Shown: one piece after another, positions 48,680-60,320 of the stretch
Numbering within the stretch: position 1 is the first letter of the stretch
Layout of the letters: each line of letters starts with the position of its first letter
Assembly: GCA_039881145.1 (NCBI GenBank)
Contig: JAYKKI010000137.1
Span: forward strand, 1,290,501-1,354,500
From: Druceiella hillmani
Lineage: Eukaryota; Arthropoda; Insecta; Lepidoptera; Hepialidae
Direction: 5' to 3'
Length of the DNA stretch: 64,000 bases
Made by a program: the position numbers and the translations under genes
Notes under the pieces: model-generated
The model's database searches: none
Seen by the model: the letters and a program-made list of their open reading frames with translations, nothing else
What the model was told of the DNA's origin: nothing

Positions 48680-49495
48680 AAAAAAGTGGGTCTGGAGGGA
48701 AATGTTGCTGTAATTCTTCGTTGCAAGTGGTTTTTAATGATTTTTTTGGAGAATACATCTCCATTCAGACGTAATAATTGTTTTTAGATCTCGGCCGTTC
48801 TGTGGCACTGGATGTACAGCTAACACGCCATTTTAGAATATCCCACAGATCTCCAATAGGCTTGAGTTCGAAACTTTATGCTGGCCAATCTAAACGGTGA
48901 ATTCGGACCTCAGTTAGGTAAGAGTCAACTTTGCACTTTCGATGTGCTCGAGCGTTGTCGTTCATGGAGACAGTATCAATTCGTTTAAAGGCTAGTGTAT
49001 GCTGTGACTGAGGAATTAGAATTTTTCTGATTTATCATTGTATATTCAGAAAGCCATTTTCAACAAAAACTAACTCCGCACGATATTTCGAATTTATGCC
49101 TGCCGAAAACATAAAAGAGTATCCGCCGTAAGGCGTACTGTCTTCGAAATATACGATTGCTTAACGCTGTCCACTTTGCGACTTCGTTCCTCACCAAATA
49201 TAAAGATTCTGGTTTCATAATAAAATAAAACTCTACTCCACTCTTCATTGGTCCATGTTGCCCAATTTTGGGCAAACCTCGACTTTGCAATATGGTGCCC
49301 ATGGAGCAGTTTAGGATCCCTAGTGGATATTAACTTCTGGGAGTTTCCTCCTGATGGCCAATAGAATAACATTACATCTTTACTTTTTTGGGTTTGTTTC
49401 TGATATTTGTATAGGAAGACTTCTAATTTCGTAAAGCTTGGCTCACAATTCAACGTCTCTCAGCTGGGTACATCGTTTTCTTCCCAACCCTGGTC
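48680..49495 (-). pseudogene. Tc1-type transposase, decayed
   Basis: The minus-strand frame-shifted remnant covers most of a Tc1 transposase. VGRKTMYPAERR-stop-IVSQALRN near 49490 is the GRPRK..T..ED..I..xxLRN linker. HIAKSRFAQNWATWTNEEWS then RVLFYYETRIFIFGEE near 49290-49190 is RLxFAxxHxxWTxEEWxxVLFSDExxFxLFG. GGYSFMFSAGI and AELVFVENGFLNIQ near 49120-49045 match GGGSVMVWGGI..LVFVENGxLNxQ. MNDNARAHRKCKVDSYL near 48965 and IHRLDWPA, then ELKPIGDLWDILKWRV near 48860, match HDNARPH and SPDLNPIExxWDxLKRRV. The first catalytic Asp (SDE) is Tyr, the second is intact (NDN), and the Glu of NPIE is Gly (KPIG). The DD34E triad is thus broken independently of the frameshifts. Confidence 0.85.
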
Positions 49496-50421
49496 TTGTT
49501 TTTATTGAGCCACTCCTCTAAAATATTTCCCAGGTCCTCTAAAGAGTAGAATGACTTACATAACAACGTCGTAAAACATAAAAAAACACAACATGTAACC
49601 ACATAACACTAACAAGTTTTTTTAAGTTCAATCGAATACTTTAAAATAAATTCAAAACTTTCAAATTTAGAACGTATTAACTTACGTGTTAGTACTCTAA
49701 TATGCAAAATATTTCCTATTATTCGATTCCTATAAAACTTCTTTTTATTTTTGGATTAGCTGTTAAAAAAGTTTAAGTGCCCGTTTTTATGCAAAGGAGC
49801 GTATTCTAAACTTTGTTCTTTAAAGCCTTAACCACTAAATTAATATCGATGAAATTGTATATAAGTATTGCCTTTGTCATAAAAAGGGACAAAAAAGAAC
49901 ACATTTTCTGCAAATTGGAATTTAGGTTCCTTTTGGTAATCATCCTGTTAATAATGGAGGCGAGAAAATTAGTATTAAATAACGCATCAGATCAATACGT
50001 CATTCAACAGTTACCTACTGAAGGGCTCAGATTTTCCTTTTCATGCCGTTACTTCCTTTCTTTTTGCATCTGAACGTATTTAAAAAAGTCAATTTTTTTA
50101 CGAGAGTTCTTTTGTTTTTAAATTCCTCTACCATATTCTTTTACTTTTTAGGCGAAGCAGCCTTTCAAAGATAGTAAGTAATCAATGAAACTTCACAAAA
50201 TGCTAAAAGAATTCTGTATACATAGTACCTGGAGAGCAGTTGATAGTGTAGAATATTTTCTCATCTTTATTTCCATATAGAAATCGCCAAGCTAATTTCA
50301 ATCTCATTTTATTTTATGCTATACTTATCGTCTAATGTGTGACCAATGATTATATGATTTTTATATAATGTTTTAACTTATTGAGTTACTTGGTGACGAT
50401 TAGTTTGCATGGAAATATCGA
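49496..50421. other. AT-rich spacer
   Basis: Nothing recognised. The open frame at 49813-50073 has no family motif. Tc1 termini were not located. Confidence 0.45.
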
Positions 50422-50481
50422 AGCTTTAATATCAGATGATATAATCAAAACATTTCGATTATATCATCTGATGTTAAAGCT
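50422..50481. repeat. Hairpin, 25-bp arms
   Basis: Arms 50422-50446 and 50457-50481 pair with one mismatch around AAAACATTTC. Same architecture as the hairpins at 17871 and 43927, but with unrelated sequence. Confidence 0.94.
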
Positions 50482-50881
50482 GTAAATGAAACAGCTTTAT
50501 TTTTTTCACAAATGCCCCAAAAACATTTATAAAAGGCGAACAAGACGGTCTCTGATCGATTCATTATGGATATTTAAATCTATTTTACATATATCGCGGT
50601 GCAAATATCTACTTAAGTATTTTATACCGCAAAATATCCGCACTTATCCGTGTTTTTGAAATAAAAACTTCTTTTAGTTCATCTTGTCAAAAATTTTATG
50701 ACGGGAAAAGATTTACGATTCCGTACTTCGGGTATACTCGGCTATGTTCGGCGGTAGACTGAGTATAACTGAACGGTTCGATTTCAGGTACAATGGGCGC
50801 TAGACCGAGCTAAAAGGGATGGATGGAATATACACTGACCGAGTTAATAAATAAATCTTTATTTCGTTACTTTGCTGAGTG
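50482..50881. other. Spacer with a CGG-rich patch
   Basis: At 50715-50815 the words TTCGGGTATACTCGG, TGTTCGGCGG, CGGTTCGATTTC and AGACCGAGC recall sub-terminal repeats of hAT-like elements, but no terminus is evident. Confidence 0.35.
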
Positions 50882-50965
50882 AGTAATTAGCACAGTGGTA
50901 AAACATTAGATTATATATGGGACCCGATGGAAGACTGAGTTCGAATCTCAATGTTGTCTCGCGTT
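50882..50965 (+). other. tRNA-like SINE head or tRNA pseudogene
   Basis: An A-box-like TAGCACAGTGGTA at 50890-50902 and a B-box-like GAGTTCGAATCTC at 50939-50951 are spaced as in a tRNA. The T-arm folds (TGAG TTCGAAT CTCA), but the anticodon arm does not pair well and the acceptor ends do not match. The sequence is best read as the RNA polymerase III promoter part of a tRNA-derived SINE, or an eroded tRNA copy. I cannot assign an amino acid. Confidence 0.6.
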
Positions 50966-52702
50966 AAAAATTGTATAATATTGAATTTTTATTTTTTCTT
51001 ATATTTGACCTCTGCAATAAATTATATAGTAACTTCGAAGTTATTTTACTAGCTTGGTAAAACCGATTTCTACTTGTTCGATAATATTTTCGTCGCGGAA
51101 AATAAACAATTCTATAAAATTTTATAAAACAACTGTTATTTCAGAGTTTTAAATTTTCACTTCTGTCGACAGTCCCCATGACTGCCTGTGTTTTTTTCTA
51201 TCACTTTCTGTTACACCTGCTGAATCAAAATAGTCACGAATATTTGGAAAGTTAAGTTAAACATCTACCTCCTTAAAAAGTCGGCTTATTTCGCTTGAAC
51301 TCTGAATTTCAGACAAAATCTCGGCAGAGTTTTTATTATTGTACAACATTTTCAATCGTAATTATTTTATTATAAACAAGGATTATATATGTATTTAAAT
51401 TATTTTATCGGTTTTGCATTCTTGTTTTCCAAAATATTCCTAGGGTTATAATATATAGATTTTGACAAAGTATCAATAATTGCATATGAGATTTATTGAT
51501 AATTTTATGATTTATAGGAATTAACCTATATATAACTTTAAAAAGACGTAACGTTGGATGATGTTAACATAGAATACATCGTCACAAAGTAAAATGGTAA
51601 GAACACCGGGGGTTTTAGACAAGGAATAAACTCTTATCTTGGCGTCTGAATTGCGACTGAAGATACAAGAAAAAGTTACATGAATATTTATTCAAGATGG
51701 CTTAATCGTTCGCCTAAAATTGTAGGTCTCCATTTTCATAGTCTAATAAGTTTCTTTTAAATTTTAGTACCTTTATCACGAGTTAATACAATAGACTTTA
51801 TTATAGTTGTCGTAAGAACATAAAGAAATATAAGATAAACTAAAGGCCGACTCTGATGCTTTTGTATTTATTGTAATTCTGCTAGAATGTTTAATCCATA
51901 TTCGATTAAAAGTATGTTTAGAAATAACTAACTTAGATGCAAAAAAATTAAGAAAGTGTAAAAGCTTATGAAATATGCTGTAATACAGTTAATAGGAAAT
52001 ATTATAAATGAAGGTGTGCACAATTTCCTTCAATGTAATTTTTTCAAAAATAGTCCAAATAAAAATTTATTTCATAACTAAATTTCAAGAAGATAACCGC
52101 TGCAAATTTACACCTGAAACCAATAATTTATTCTAATCAAAAGTTGACTTTTTCAAACTTTGTCACCAGCTGTTTTGGATACGGAAGGATATATGTGCTA
52201 TGTGATTGTTGCCAAAATTCGAAGTACTTTAAAAATTTATGCAACATTTATATTTTCGATAAAAAATAGTGGAATTATACTTAAGAATTTTTAAAGCAAA
52301 CGTAAAATTGATCTGCCAATTTGAATTAACTATATCCTCAATTGAATTGGCTAGATGACCTTTTAATATTAATATTGTTTGAAGCAATTGTAATTGGCAA
52401 CTTTTCTTTTCAGATTTTCTTTAAATATATCACTATCGGTTATTTAGTTTTCGATATAAGTTTTGCTCATTTTTATTTCATTTGCGTATTACTGCAAGTA
52501 ATCATTCACCATTTCTTCGAACACAAAAATAATATTTCTTAATATATTCACCTCAATTTGCACTTTGAATATGATGTCGGTTGAAAAAAAAGTCAAACAG
52601 CAATTTAAATAAAAATAACTGATTTTTCATTAGGTAGCTAACCTAATTTTCAATTCTAATGCAATTTTTTTCCAAATATTAGTATGATTAAAGATACAAT
52701 TA
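50966..52702. other. AT-rich spacer
   Basis: No recognised gene. The hydrophobic frame at 52342-52542 is a composition effect. Confidence 0.5.
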
Positions 52703-52871
<169 letters not shown>

Positions 52872-54885
52872 TCGATCATTTAATTTTATACACTTGGTAT
52901 CTCTCGTGTGCTACTGTTGATTAAAATAAATTCAATACTAATATTGGTATAACTCAATTGTCCGTATCATGTGGGCTTCCTCAAACCAAATAATATATTT
53001 ATTATAAATTATTAACTTAATACATATTGGATTAAATAATAAGTTTTTGTCCGAGACATCTCTAGACAGACATTTTTTTTTGGAAAATATAAATAGGCCT
53101 AAATACGCTCGGTTTACAATAGTTAGCGCCCAATTTTTCAGTATATTACTTCAATGATACATGGTCTAAATTTATACCGAGTTCGAAATCTTTTACTTCA
53201 GAACTTAATGTCTTATCAAAAATGATTGATTATGAAATATAACTTCGATTTGCTAAAAGAGCCAGTAACTGCTCATGAGGAATGAGTTATATGTTATAAT
53301 TATACATGCACATTTCAATGGCTCAGTGCAGAATATACAGGAGTTTCAACAATAGGGAATGGAACAGCATGTCAGAAGGTAATGATGAACTTTTGGTGGA
53401 ATATCAGTACTTTGGTAATTTGTAATTACTTAAGGAGGGGTTTTCCTTGAATGCACATATTTACGACAAGTCGCCTATCTATCGAAATAAATAATTAATT
53501 GAATTTAACTGGATTATGCTGAAACAACCATCTTATTCGCTTAACATTTCTGCTTTTAATTATAGTCTGACCTTTTTAAAGTTCTAAGCGATTACTAAAA
53601 AAATAAACTTTATTTAAAACCTCTGAAAAAACCGTGTTTTGTCAAATTTTTCTTAAATATATGCTCGGATTTTAGATTACCTAACTTAATGGTAATGTAT
53701 TCCAGTATCGTTCGGAGAACTGAAATCTTAAGAATGCAAGGAAAACCTTATAGGTTTTCCTGTTGTTCTAATTATTATATTCAGGAAGTCCTTTTATGAT
53801 GTACACGTTACAAAAAAGAGGTCCATTTATTATTAATAGATTATTATATTTATGACAAGTTATAAAAACTGCCAAAATCGGGCTTGAAAGCTACTTTGAT
53901 ATAATGTTGGCACGCATTCACGTACACAAGAAACCCTGTGGCTATCAGTTTTTGCTCAACCATATATTTTCTTTTTAAATTTTTTTCTTATCGTTAGGTC
54001 TCAAAATGTCCATATTAAGATTTTTATTGTTATTGGTTTATTTGGTTTAATTGTTACAATTTAATAATAACAAAACCTGTACACAAAAATCTCGTAAAAT
54101 TTAAGTCATTTGGTTAACTTAGCTTACCTGCAAATTTTTTTCGAGCAAAAGATTTAAAAATAAAACAAATTCAAAAACTATAAATAAAAATGAAAGAAGT
54201 TAGTTGATGCATAAATCTTTTGAATTAACTGTGTACGTTTTCATTAAATTTTTTAAAATAGAAATACATCTGAATGCTGTATGGTAATTTTTAGTTTTTC
54301 TAAACGTTGTCCTTGTTTCAACTTGAGAACATTCACTAATGTACATCATCACACATAACTAGTCATATAATTCAAACTACCTAATATATAGCACCTAATA
54401 CCTAATATTAGCAGTTTTATCATAATGACTAAAAATATTCTCATCGCTATTAAAAACAACTCTAAATGATTTAAACAGTACGTTTACATAACATGCTGGC
54501 AATTGGACCCATACAAATCAATGGTGTGTAAAATGTCGTTGGCTGGATAGACAAATAAATAGAAAAGGGGCATTAGAGTGAGCCACAAAAGAGCATGAAA
54601 AAAGGTTCAATGCACTTGTTAATATTCCCTTTGACGTATCGCGCGGAAATGTTCACAGCACGTTAGATTCGTTTTGTTTTAGAGATCGGATTTAGAGCAC
54701 GTTTTGAATATCTTCGTTTTATTGTCGTATTTGTAACGGGATAAATTTGTTTATGTGACGTATATTTGCCTTTATGTTTGTGTGTTGAAATAATCTTTAC
54801 TGGACATTTTATGATTATCTGTTGTAATAAGAGAGTTTGCTTAATTGGTTTGCAAACTCATTTCATTTTGTGGTACGAACACTAC
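52872..54885. other. AT-rich spacer
   Basis: A 9-bp-arm hairpin (AGGAAAACC/GGTTTTCCT) lies at about 53738-53761. A GC-richer patch at 54640-54730 includes ATCGCGCGGAAATG. No gene recognised. Confidence 0.45.
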
Positions 54886-55019
54886 AAGTAAAATAAATTT
54901 CCATAGATTTATATAACGCACCTTTCATCAGCGGAACTTAATTTTAAAGTGCCTACCTTAAAGTTAGGTTCAGCTGATAAAAGGTGCGTTACATAAATCG
55001 AAGGAAATTTATTTTACTT
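54886..55019. mobile_element. 134-bp near-complete palindrome (MITE-like)
   Basis: Left arm from 54886 (AAGTAAAATAAATTTCC, then GATTTATATAACGCACCTTT and CATCAGCGGAAC) and right arm ending at 55019 are complements over about 60 bp with scattered mismatches. The unpaired centre is only about 10 bp (around AGTGCCTACC). No coding capacity. Class unknown. Confidence 0.9.
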
Positions 55020-56599
55020 TCTACACAATATACAATACTACGGCTTTTACACAATATTGCCTACACACAATTGAAACTTTAATACAATGTTACGTGCGTT
55101 TAAAAATGTAATAAATTTAATATTTTTAACACCTAACCTACATCCACGAGTCATATTGAATGAACAACAATTTTGCGAATATTTTAAAATAACCTCTATA
55201 TAAGGGTAGTAAAAAAAATTGTTTTAGGTTCACAATATTTTATCTGCATTATTTTTCTCTTTTTCACTATTTTCGTGTCAATAATCCTAAAAGGAATAGA
55301 AAACATTTATATCTCTATTTAATATATGTGGGCTGTAAATTACTTTAATTTTAAAACAATGTAAAAATTGCCGTAAATTTAAACTGATCCATGTTTATAG
55401 ACATTTCAGAATGAAATCTTTAGATTATTTATCACAAAAATAAATATGCTTCCATCGCTGAATTACAGATAACAAGTAAAATTACTTAACGAAGGCCGAA
55501 TAAATTGTAGTGATAAAAACTCTGAAAATTGTAAGTTAATCTTTATGTTACGCACAAATATAAAATTTCAACGCTCTAATGAAGCTAGCTTGCACAGTTT
55601 TTTATCCGTTTTGTGTAATTTTAATAAAATATACTTCATCTACACCGAGTGTCTTACATGAGACAAGTTAATAGCTCACCTGACCAAATTATATGTTTTG
55701 AGATAATTTGTTGAAACTTGTTCCTGAGTACTATAAAAACATTCCACTATTCTGAACATGAATGTGCTTTGCATCTTTTCATGGAAATAAACCGTTTGGC
55801 CTTATTATCTCCTGGATGAAGTTCCTTAACAGAGTTCCCTTCTTTTAAAATCGTCATCTTAAGGGAGCGTGTTTCTGAAATAAATTTGTAAGGTGATAAT
55901 TGATTTCAAAAATTTTCTCATCAATACAATCCAAAACTATAATTTTGATGGTAATTTTGATGGAAGGTTGAAAAAAATTTAATTTTGGAAGAGAATTTTC
56001 TTTAAAAACAGGCGATTTTTATATAAGGTAAAGGAGCATTAGAGCGGAAATAAAAATAAAAAATATGAAAAGTCACAAATGACTGGAAAAATTATTAGTT
56101 TTCACAGTATCCTAAATTCGCATTTAATAAAATGTTTGTATAGGCAAGTATGAAAATCTTACCCACCGGTTTTATTTATTTACTATATGACTAAGTGAAA
56201 AGGCATAATGATGCTGATTTTTACCGTGTAATCTTTTTTATCGAGCTGAGCATAATAAAAGGAATGATTAAGTTGTATATGGATATATTGTTCTTTTTAC
56301 TTTCTCCATTTCATAGATAGCTTATTTTATATTTCACTATTCAGAACTAAATAAGTGTTAATGAAAAATGCAATAATCTAAAAATATACTTGAATATTGT
56401 AGCTTGAAAAATAATGAATTCTAATTTTTAATATTGGGATCAAATCGTATAACATATTTACTCATAAAATGTAAGTGTGATATTTAATTAAACTTCGATT
56501 ATATATTAAAAATCAATTGGTTTTTATTTAATACATAACGTCCATAAAGATTTTACCCTGTTTTTATTTTTCTTTATCTTAAATACTTTTATCCTAATC
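55020..56599. other. AT-rich spacer
   Basis: No recognised gene or structured element. Confidence 0.5.
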
Positions 56600-56987
56600 T
56601 TAAGTCTCGAACCCCGACGATAAGGGAAAAATTGGAATGTCAACGCTTAAAGATGAAATATTTCTTTTCAGAAACTATTTGAGATATATTAAAAGAATAT
56701 TTTTAAATATCTATTAAATTGCATATTATATATTTTCTCAGATTTTTTGTCAAATTCAAAACCGTGAAAAAAGAATTAGGTTTTTGGGCGTGGTTTTTCA
56801 TGCCAATTATTTTGGAGAAGATTTGTAGATAACATGTCGTCACTACGTGTTTATTGTAACACATTGGAAAAATATTTGGCTTGATATTGCAGCGTATTTT
56901 ATGATTTGTGAACATAAATTACAACGATTACGCCCAATGGAAACGCGTAATATAATACTTTATTACATTCAATATCTATCCATATCT

Positions 56988-57060
<73 letters not shown>

Positions 57061-57370
57061 AATATTTCTGTGTATCCATATGTATCTTTATTTTGTTGTA
57101 AAAAAGCATTAAAAACCACAATCAAACATCAATCAATCATATCATTTTATTAAGTTATCTCAAATAGTTACTGAAAAAAAATTTGAAAACCTATGTCTAT
57201 CTGTTATCTTTACTTTAACTAGTATTTGTTTTTTTTAATATATAACAAAGGATTTTAAGGAAATCAAAATAGTTTCGTTTTATTAAGTTATCTCAAATAG
57301 TTTCTGAAAAAAATATGTTAAGTGTCGTCCTTATTTTTCCCTTACCGTCAGGATTGGAAGTCTGAGATCG
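56600..57370. repeat. Inverted repeat pair flanking a (TA)n tract, plus a third partial copy
   Basis: 56600-56687 read on the minus strand, and 57288-57370 on the plus strand, share TATCTCAAATAGTTTCTGAA, TTTTTCCCTTAxCGTC and GxxTxxxAGxCTxAGAT in order. A shorter direct copy of the first block (TTTTATTAAGTTATCTCAAA...) occurs at 57145-57180. The arms bracket the TA tract at 56987-57063. They could be terminal repeats of one eroded element of about 770 bp, or two opposite insertions of one family. Confidence 0.65.
56987..57063. repeat. (TA)n microsatellite
   Basis: About 75 bp of TA lying inside the inverted-repeat pair described above. Confidence 0.97.
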
Positions 57371-58302
57371 CGTGTAAATATATTTCAAATAAAAAACATT
57401 AAATACAAGGAAGATTCCTTCATCGGACTCTGGCGCAGTTTTCATATGTTTAATAGGTTAGACATTTTTTGGCAAAATATGCAATTTTATTGGGCTAATG
57501 TGATAAAATTTCGTCCCCTTCACATAACTTGAAATATTTTTTGGTAAAATTATTAATATACGAGTAGTAGAGACCATAAATACAAGAAAAACGTAAGAAT
57601 TATCGACCTTTAATGACTTTACTGGAATTGCATAAATAATGATTACAGATTATAGGTCAAAACGAATGAAATATCTTTATCCCGTTTAAATACAGGTGTC
57701 AAAATTTGATATGACTATCTATATACAAGTGCTACTCGTTGATACTCGTATTACAAAGTGCTACTCGTCGCGTTAACAATTTTTTTCTTAAAACTTGGTT
57801 TGTATATATTATTTAAAGTAAACACTTATTATCGTGTGCAATAAATTACATTTGGAAAAAAAACGGGAAGACCAAAATGAAAGATACTAGACACAAGTTT
57901 GAAGCAACAGAGCCTATGGTGTTGGCTTCGACTTCAAGATAAAAAATCTCCTCTTAAAAGTATCTATAATATTGTAAATTTAAAAACTTTATTCAAAAAG
58001 TAGCATTGAGTATACAATATGTAGTGACAAAATGATCCTAAAAAATTGTACCGTTACCAGTAAAATTAAAAATTAAATTAACAGTTTATATATAATTGAA
58101 AATGGATATTACTAAACAAAATATAGTGCGCGAATGCAGTCCAGCTTTGTTTATAACGCTCCATCATATTACAATCGCCGCATTGTACGTACTTGTCCGT
58201 AGATCACCACTGGCGCAGTAGACTAGTCAAGTGCTTGCAACCAGGGCGTCAACTAGAATCCCTTCGACAACTCCAAGACCATCATCTGGATACCCTTTGC
58301 TT

Positions 58303-58307
<5 letters not shown>
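57371..58307. other. Spacer with a GC-richer end
   Basis: GTGCTACTCGT occurs twice at about 57729 and 57760. The interval 58140-58300 is GC-richer, with short frames on both strands (minus DDGLGVVEGILVDALVAST) and no recognised family. It may be a coding trace interrupted by the TA tract. Confidence 0.35.
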
Positions 58308-58377
<70 letters not shown>

Positions 58378-58383
58378 TATATA
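58308..58383. repeat. (TA)n microsatellite
   Basis: About 75 bp of TA with one G. Confidence 0.97.
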
Positions 58384-58474
58384 ATTTGCTATTTTAAAAA
58401 TGACTTAACTTTCGAAATCTAAAAGACAAATAGTCGATTAAAAATTAAATTCATCTGGCACTCCGGTCAACAAC

Positions 58475-58533
58475 GAAACTATAGATATATATTAAACACT
58501 AATAGAAACTATAGATATATATAAACACAATAT
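58475..58533 (+). repeat. Two tandem 30-bp units
   Basis: GAAACTATAGATATATAT then AAACAC, twice, at 58475 and 58505. Confidence 0.9.
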
Positions 58534-58630
58534 CAAAACAATAAGATAAAAGAAAGGAAATTAAACACTTGTAAAAAAAATGGGGTGTGGCTGTGTTATG
58601 GACACGGCCGTCTGTTGGTCGTGAATACGT

Positions 58631-59247
58631 CTACGTCTGCAAGAATGGCAGTCGCGGTGATACTAGACGTGCACTGATCGGATCTAATGCGGGCAACCCG
58701 TGTTGCTTAGGTGGATATACAAAACCGTTCGAACGTGAAAACGTGGGCACTTTGTCCGAGTCCAGTGATTTTTTACACGTACCGCACAGTTTAAAGTCCG
58801 CTACTGGCTCTTCAGGGAAAGTATTTTTAAGCAGCGGTAAGTGTTTATATGTTGTTAGCTTCAATGAGCGTAGAAACCATAGACGATCACACACACCACA
58901 CTTATGTCCGAATGAATTGTTGACAAACGTTGTAGTGAAACGTGCACTAGCTGCCGCCCAATGTGTCTTCATAATCGACGATCGAACACAATATATGCCT
59001 ATTCAGTCCGTCATCGATGTAAAAGCGATTTCATCATCCACTTGCATAATTTCAACCGCCCCAGCTGCAGATGTACTGGCACCGTCGTTGATCCGCTCGG
59101 TCGTATTCATTCTTTTACGTTCCCAACACTGCTTGACTCGGTCATATGGTGTTTATTATTACCATTCGATTGTTCTTGAGAAGCCCTTTCCAGTCGTATA
59201 CGATCTCTGTATTTGGTTTTGGCTTTTCGACGGGTATAGGCCGACAT
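58631..59247 (-). pseudogene. Helitron replicase/helicase, N-terminal fragment
   Basis: Minus strand. The start is ATG at 59247 (MSAYTRRKAKTKYRDRIRLE), stopping after 46 residues at 59107. Another frame continues with GASTSAAGAVEIMQVDDE. From 58972 a third frame carries NNSFGHKCGVCDRLWF, DFKLCGTCKKSLDSDKVP and FSRSNGFVYPPKQHGLPALD, then ISARLVSPRLPF, to a stop at 58631. The paired CxxC motifs and the NGFxYPP..GLPxLDxISxRLVSPRxPFM block are diagnostic of the N-terminal region (DUF6570-like) of arthropod Helitron proteins, which precedes the Rep nuclease and helicase. Everything after PRLPF is absent: sequence past 58575 is unrelated. The fragment is therefore 3'-truncated as well as frameshifted. 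It is well preserved compared with the other elements here. Confidence 0.88.
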
Positions 59248-59700
59248 TATCTATTTTTTATAATATTTCTTTATTCTACTGCCCTATTATATTCACTGTC
59301 ACTACTTAAAACTAATGTTTTTTATTCAATCGATAGATTTTGACGACAGCTGGCGATTAAAACTTAAACGAACATCATAACTTTTCCGAATCAGAAGTTA
59401 TACTAATTGCAAATCTCGATACGCAGCAAAATAACCTCAAAAAGGCTGCGCTTCCTCCTCCACCGCGCGCGATGCGTCACTGTTCCCGCTTATGGTAGTG
59501 AATTTTTTCATCCTTTAGTTATCCAGTGGTATAATATAATTTTTGATGTAGAGGATAGATTCGAAACTGCAATGCCAAACTGTATCCCCCGATTTTGTAA
59601 TCATTAGATTTTATGGATTGTCCCCGTATGGTAGCAAATTTAAATTTTTTTATTAACGTCAAAACAAACCAAAAATACGGATAAGAAAAATAATTTAAAA
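59248..59700 (-). mobile_element. Probable Helitron 5' flank
   Basis: GC-richer sequence upstream of the Helitron start codon on the minus strand (for example GCGCGCGGTGGAGGAGGAAG near 59460). It probably belongs to the same insertion. I did not find the expected 5'-TC terminus. An open frame at 59407-59607 on the plus strand lies antisense to this presumed Helitron leader. Confidence 0.35.
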
Positions 59701-59701
59701 A

Positions 59702-60320
59702 CCTGACAAGTGCGAGTCAGATTTGCGCATGAAGGGTTCCTTAGCACCAAACAACATTAAAGTTATAAGTTAATATTTCTCAAACACTGTGAAAAACAAA
59801 GTTATTACTGGGATCGGTACCGAAAATATTTAATATATCAAAAACTACAAAAACAATTTTATTCAAACTATTATAATTTTTGTTGAAAGTTTATTTTAAG
59901 TTCAGTTACTTTATTTTTTTCATAATTTTACGTTTTAACGATAGTTTATAAGTTAGAGGGGGGGATATACATTTTAAGACTTTACAAGTGCATATCTCAC
60001 CAACAAGTGACTCAAATAAAGAAGTTATTGTGGAACCCATACATCATTTTTAAGACCTATGTAATGACACCTCACACGCGTTTATGCACTGAATTTTTTT
60101 TTCATCCCTCAGTTACATGTTTTTAGTGCCACTACTAATATTATATTTTCATAGTTTATTGTTTGGCGGGTTATAGAAGACACCTATCATTCAAATTTAA
60201 TTTATGTAGTGCCAAAACAGTTTCCAAGTTAAATGAGTGTAGCATATGGACAGAAGAAGGAAAGACAAATAAACGAACAGAATTAAATTTTAAGGATTCT
60301 GTTTTTACCATTTCGCCAGG
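59702..60320 (+). repeat. Diverged copy of a widespread arthropod dispersed repeat
   Basis: Starts CCTGACAAGTGCGAGTCAGA, then TTTGCGCATGAAGGGTTCC. Near the end it has GGACAGAAGAAGGAAAGACA (a degraded GGACAGACAGACA tract), then AAGGATTCTGTTTTTACC and ATTTCGCCAGGG. I recall the same start (CAAGTGCGAGTCGGACTCGC, GAAGGGTTCCGTAC) and end (GGACGGACAGAC, AGGGTTCCGTTTTTxCC, GGTACGGAACCC) as a repeat common in Lepidoptera and other insects. The roughly 500 bp between these ends shows no long ORF. The element class is uncertain to me. Confidence 0.6.

Noticed and set aside
50882..50965. Functional tRNA gene
   Set aside because: A and B boxes are present, but the anticodon and acceptor stems do not form.
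58587..59309. 240-codon plus-strand open frame, the longest in the window
   Set aside because: It is antisense to the Helitron N-terminal coding region, whose minus-strand translation carries diagnostic motifs. The plus-strand protein has none.
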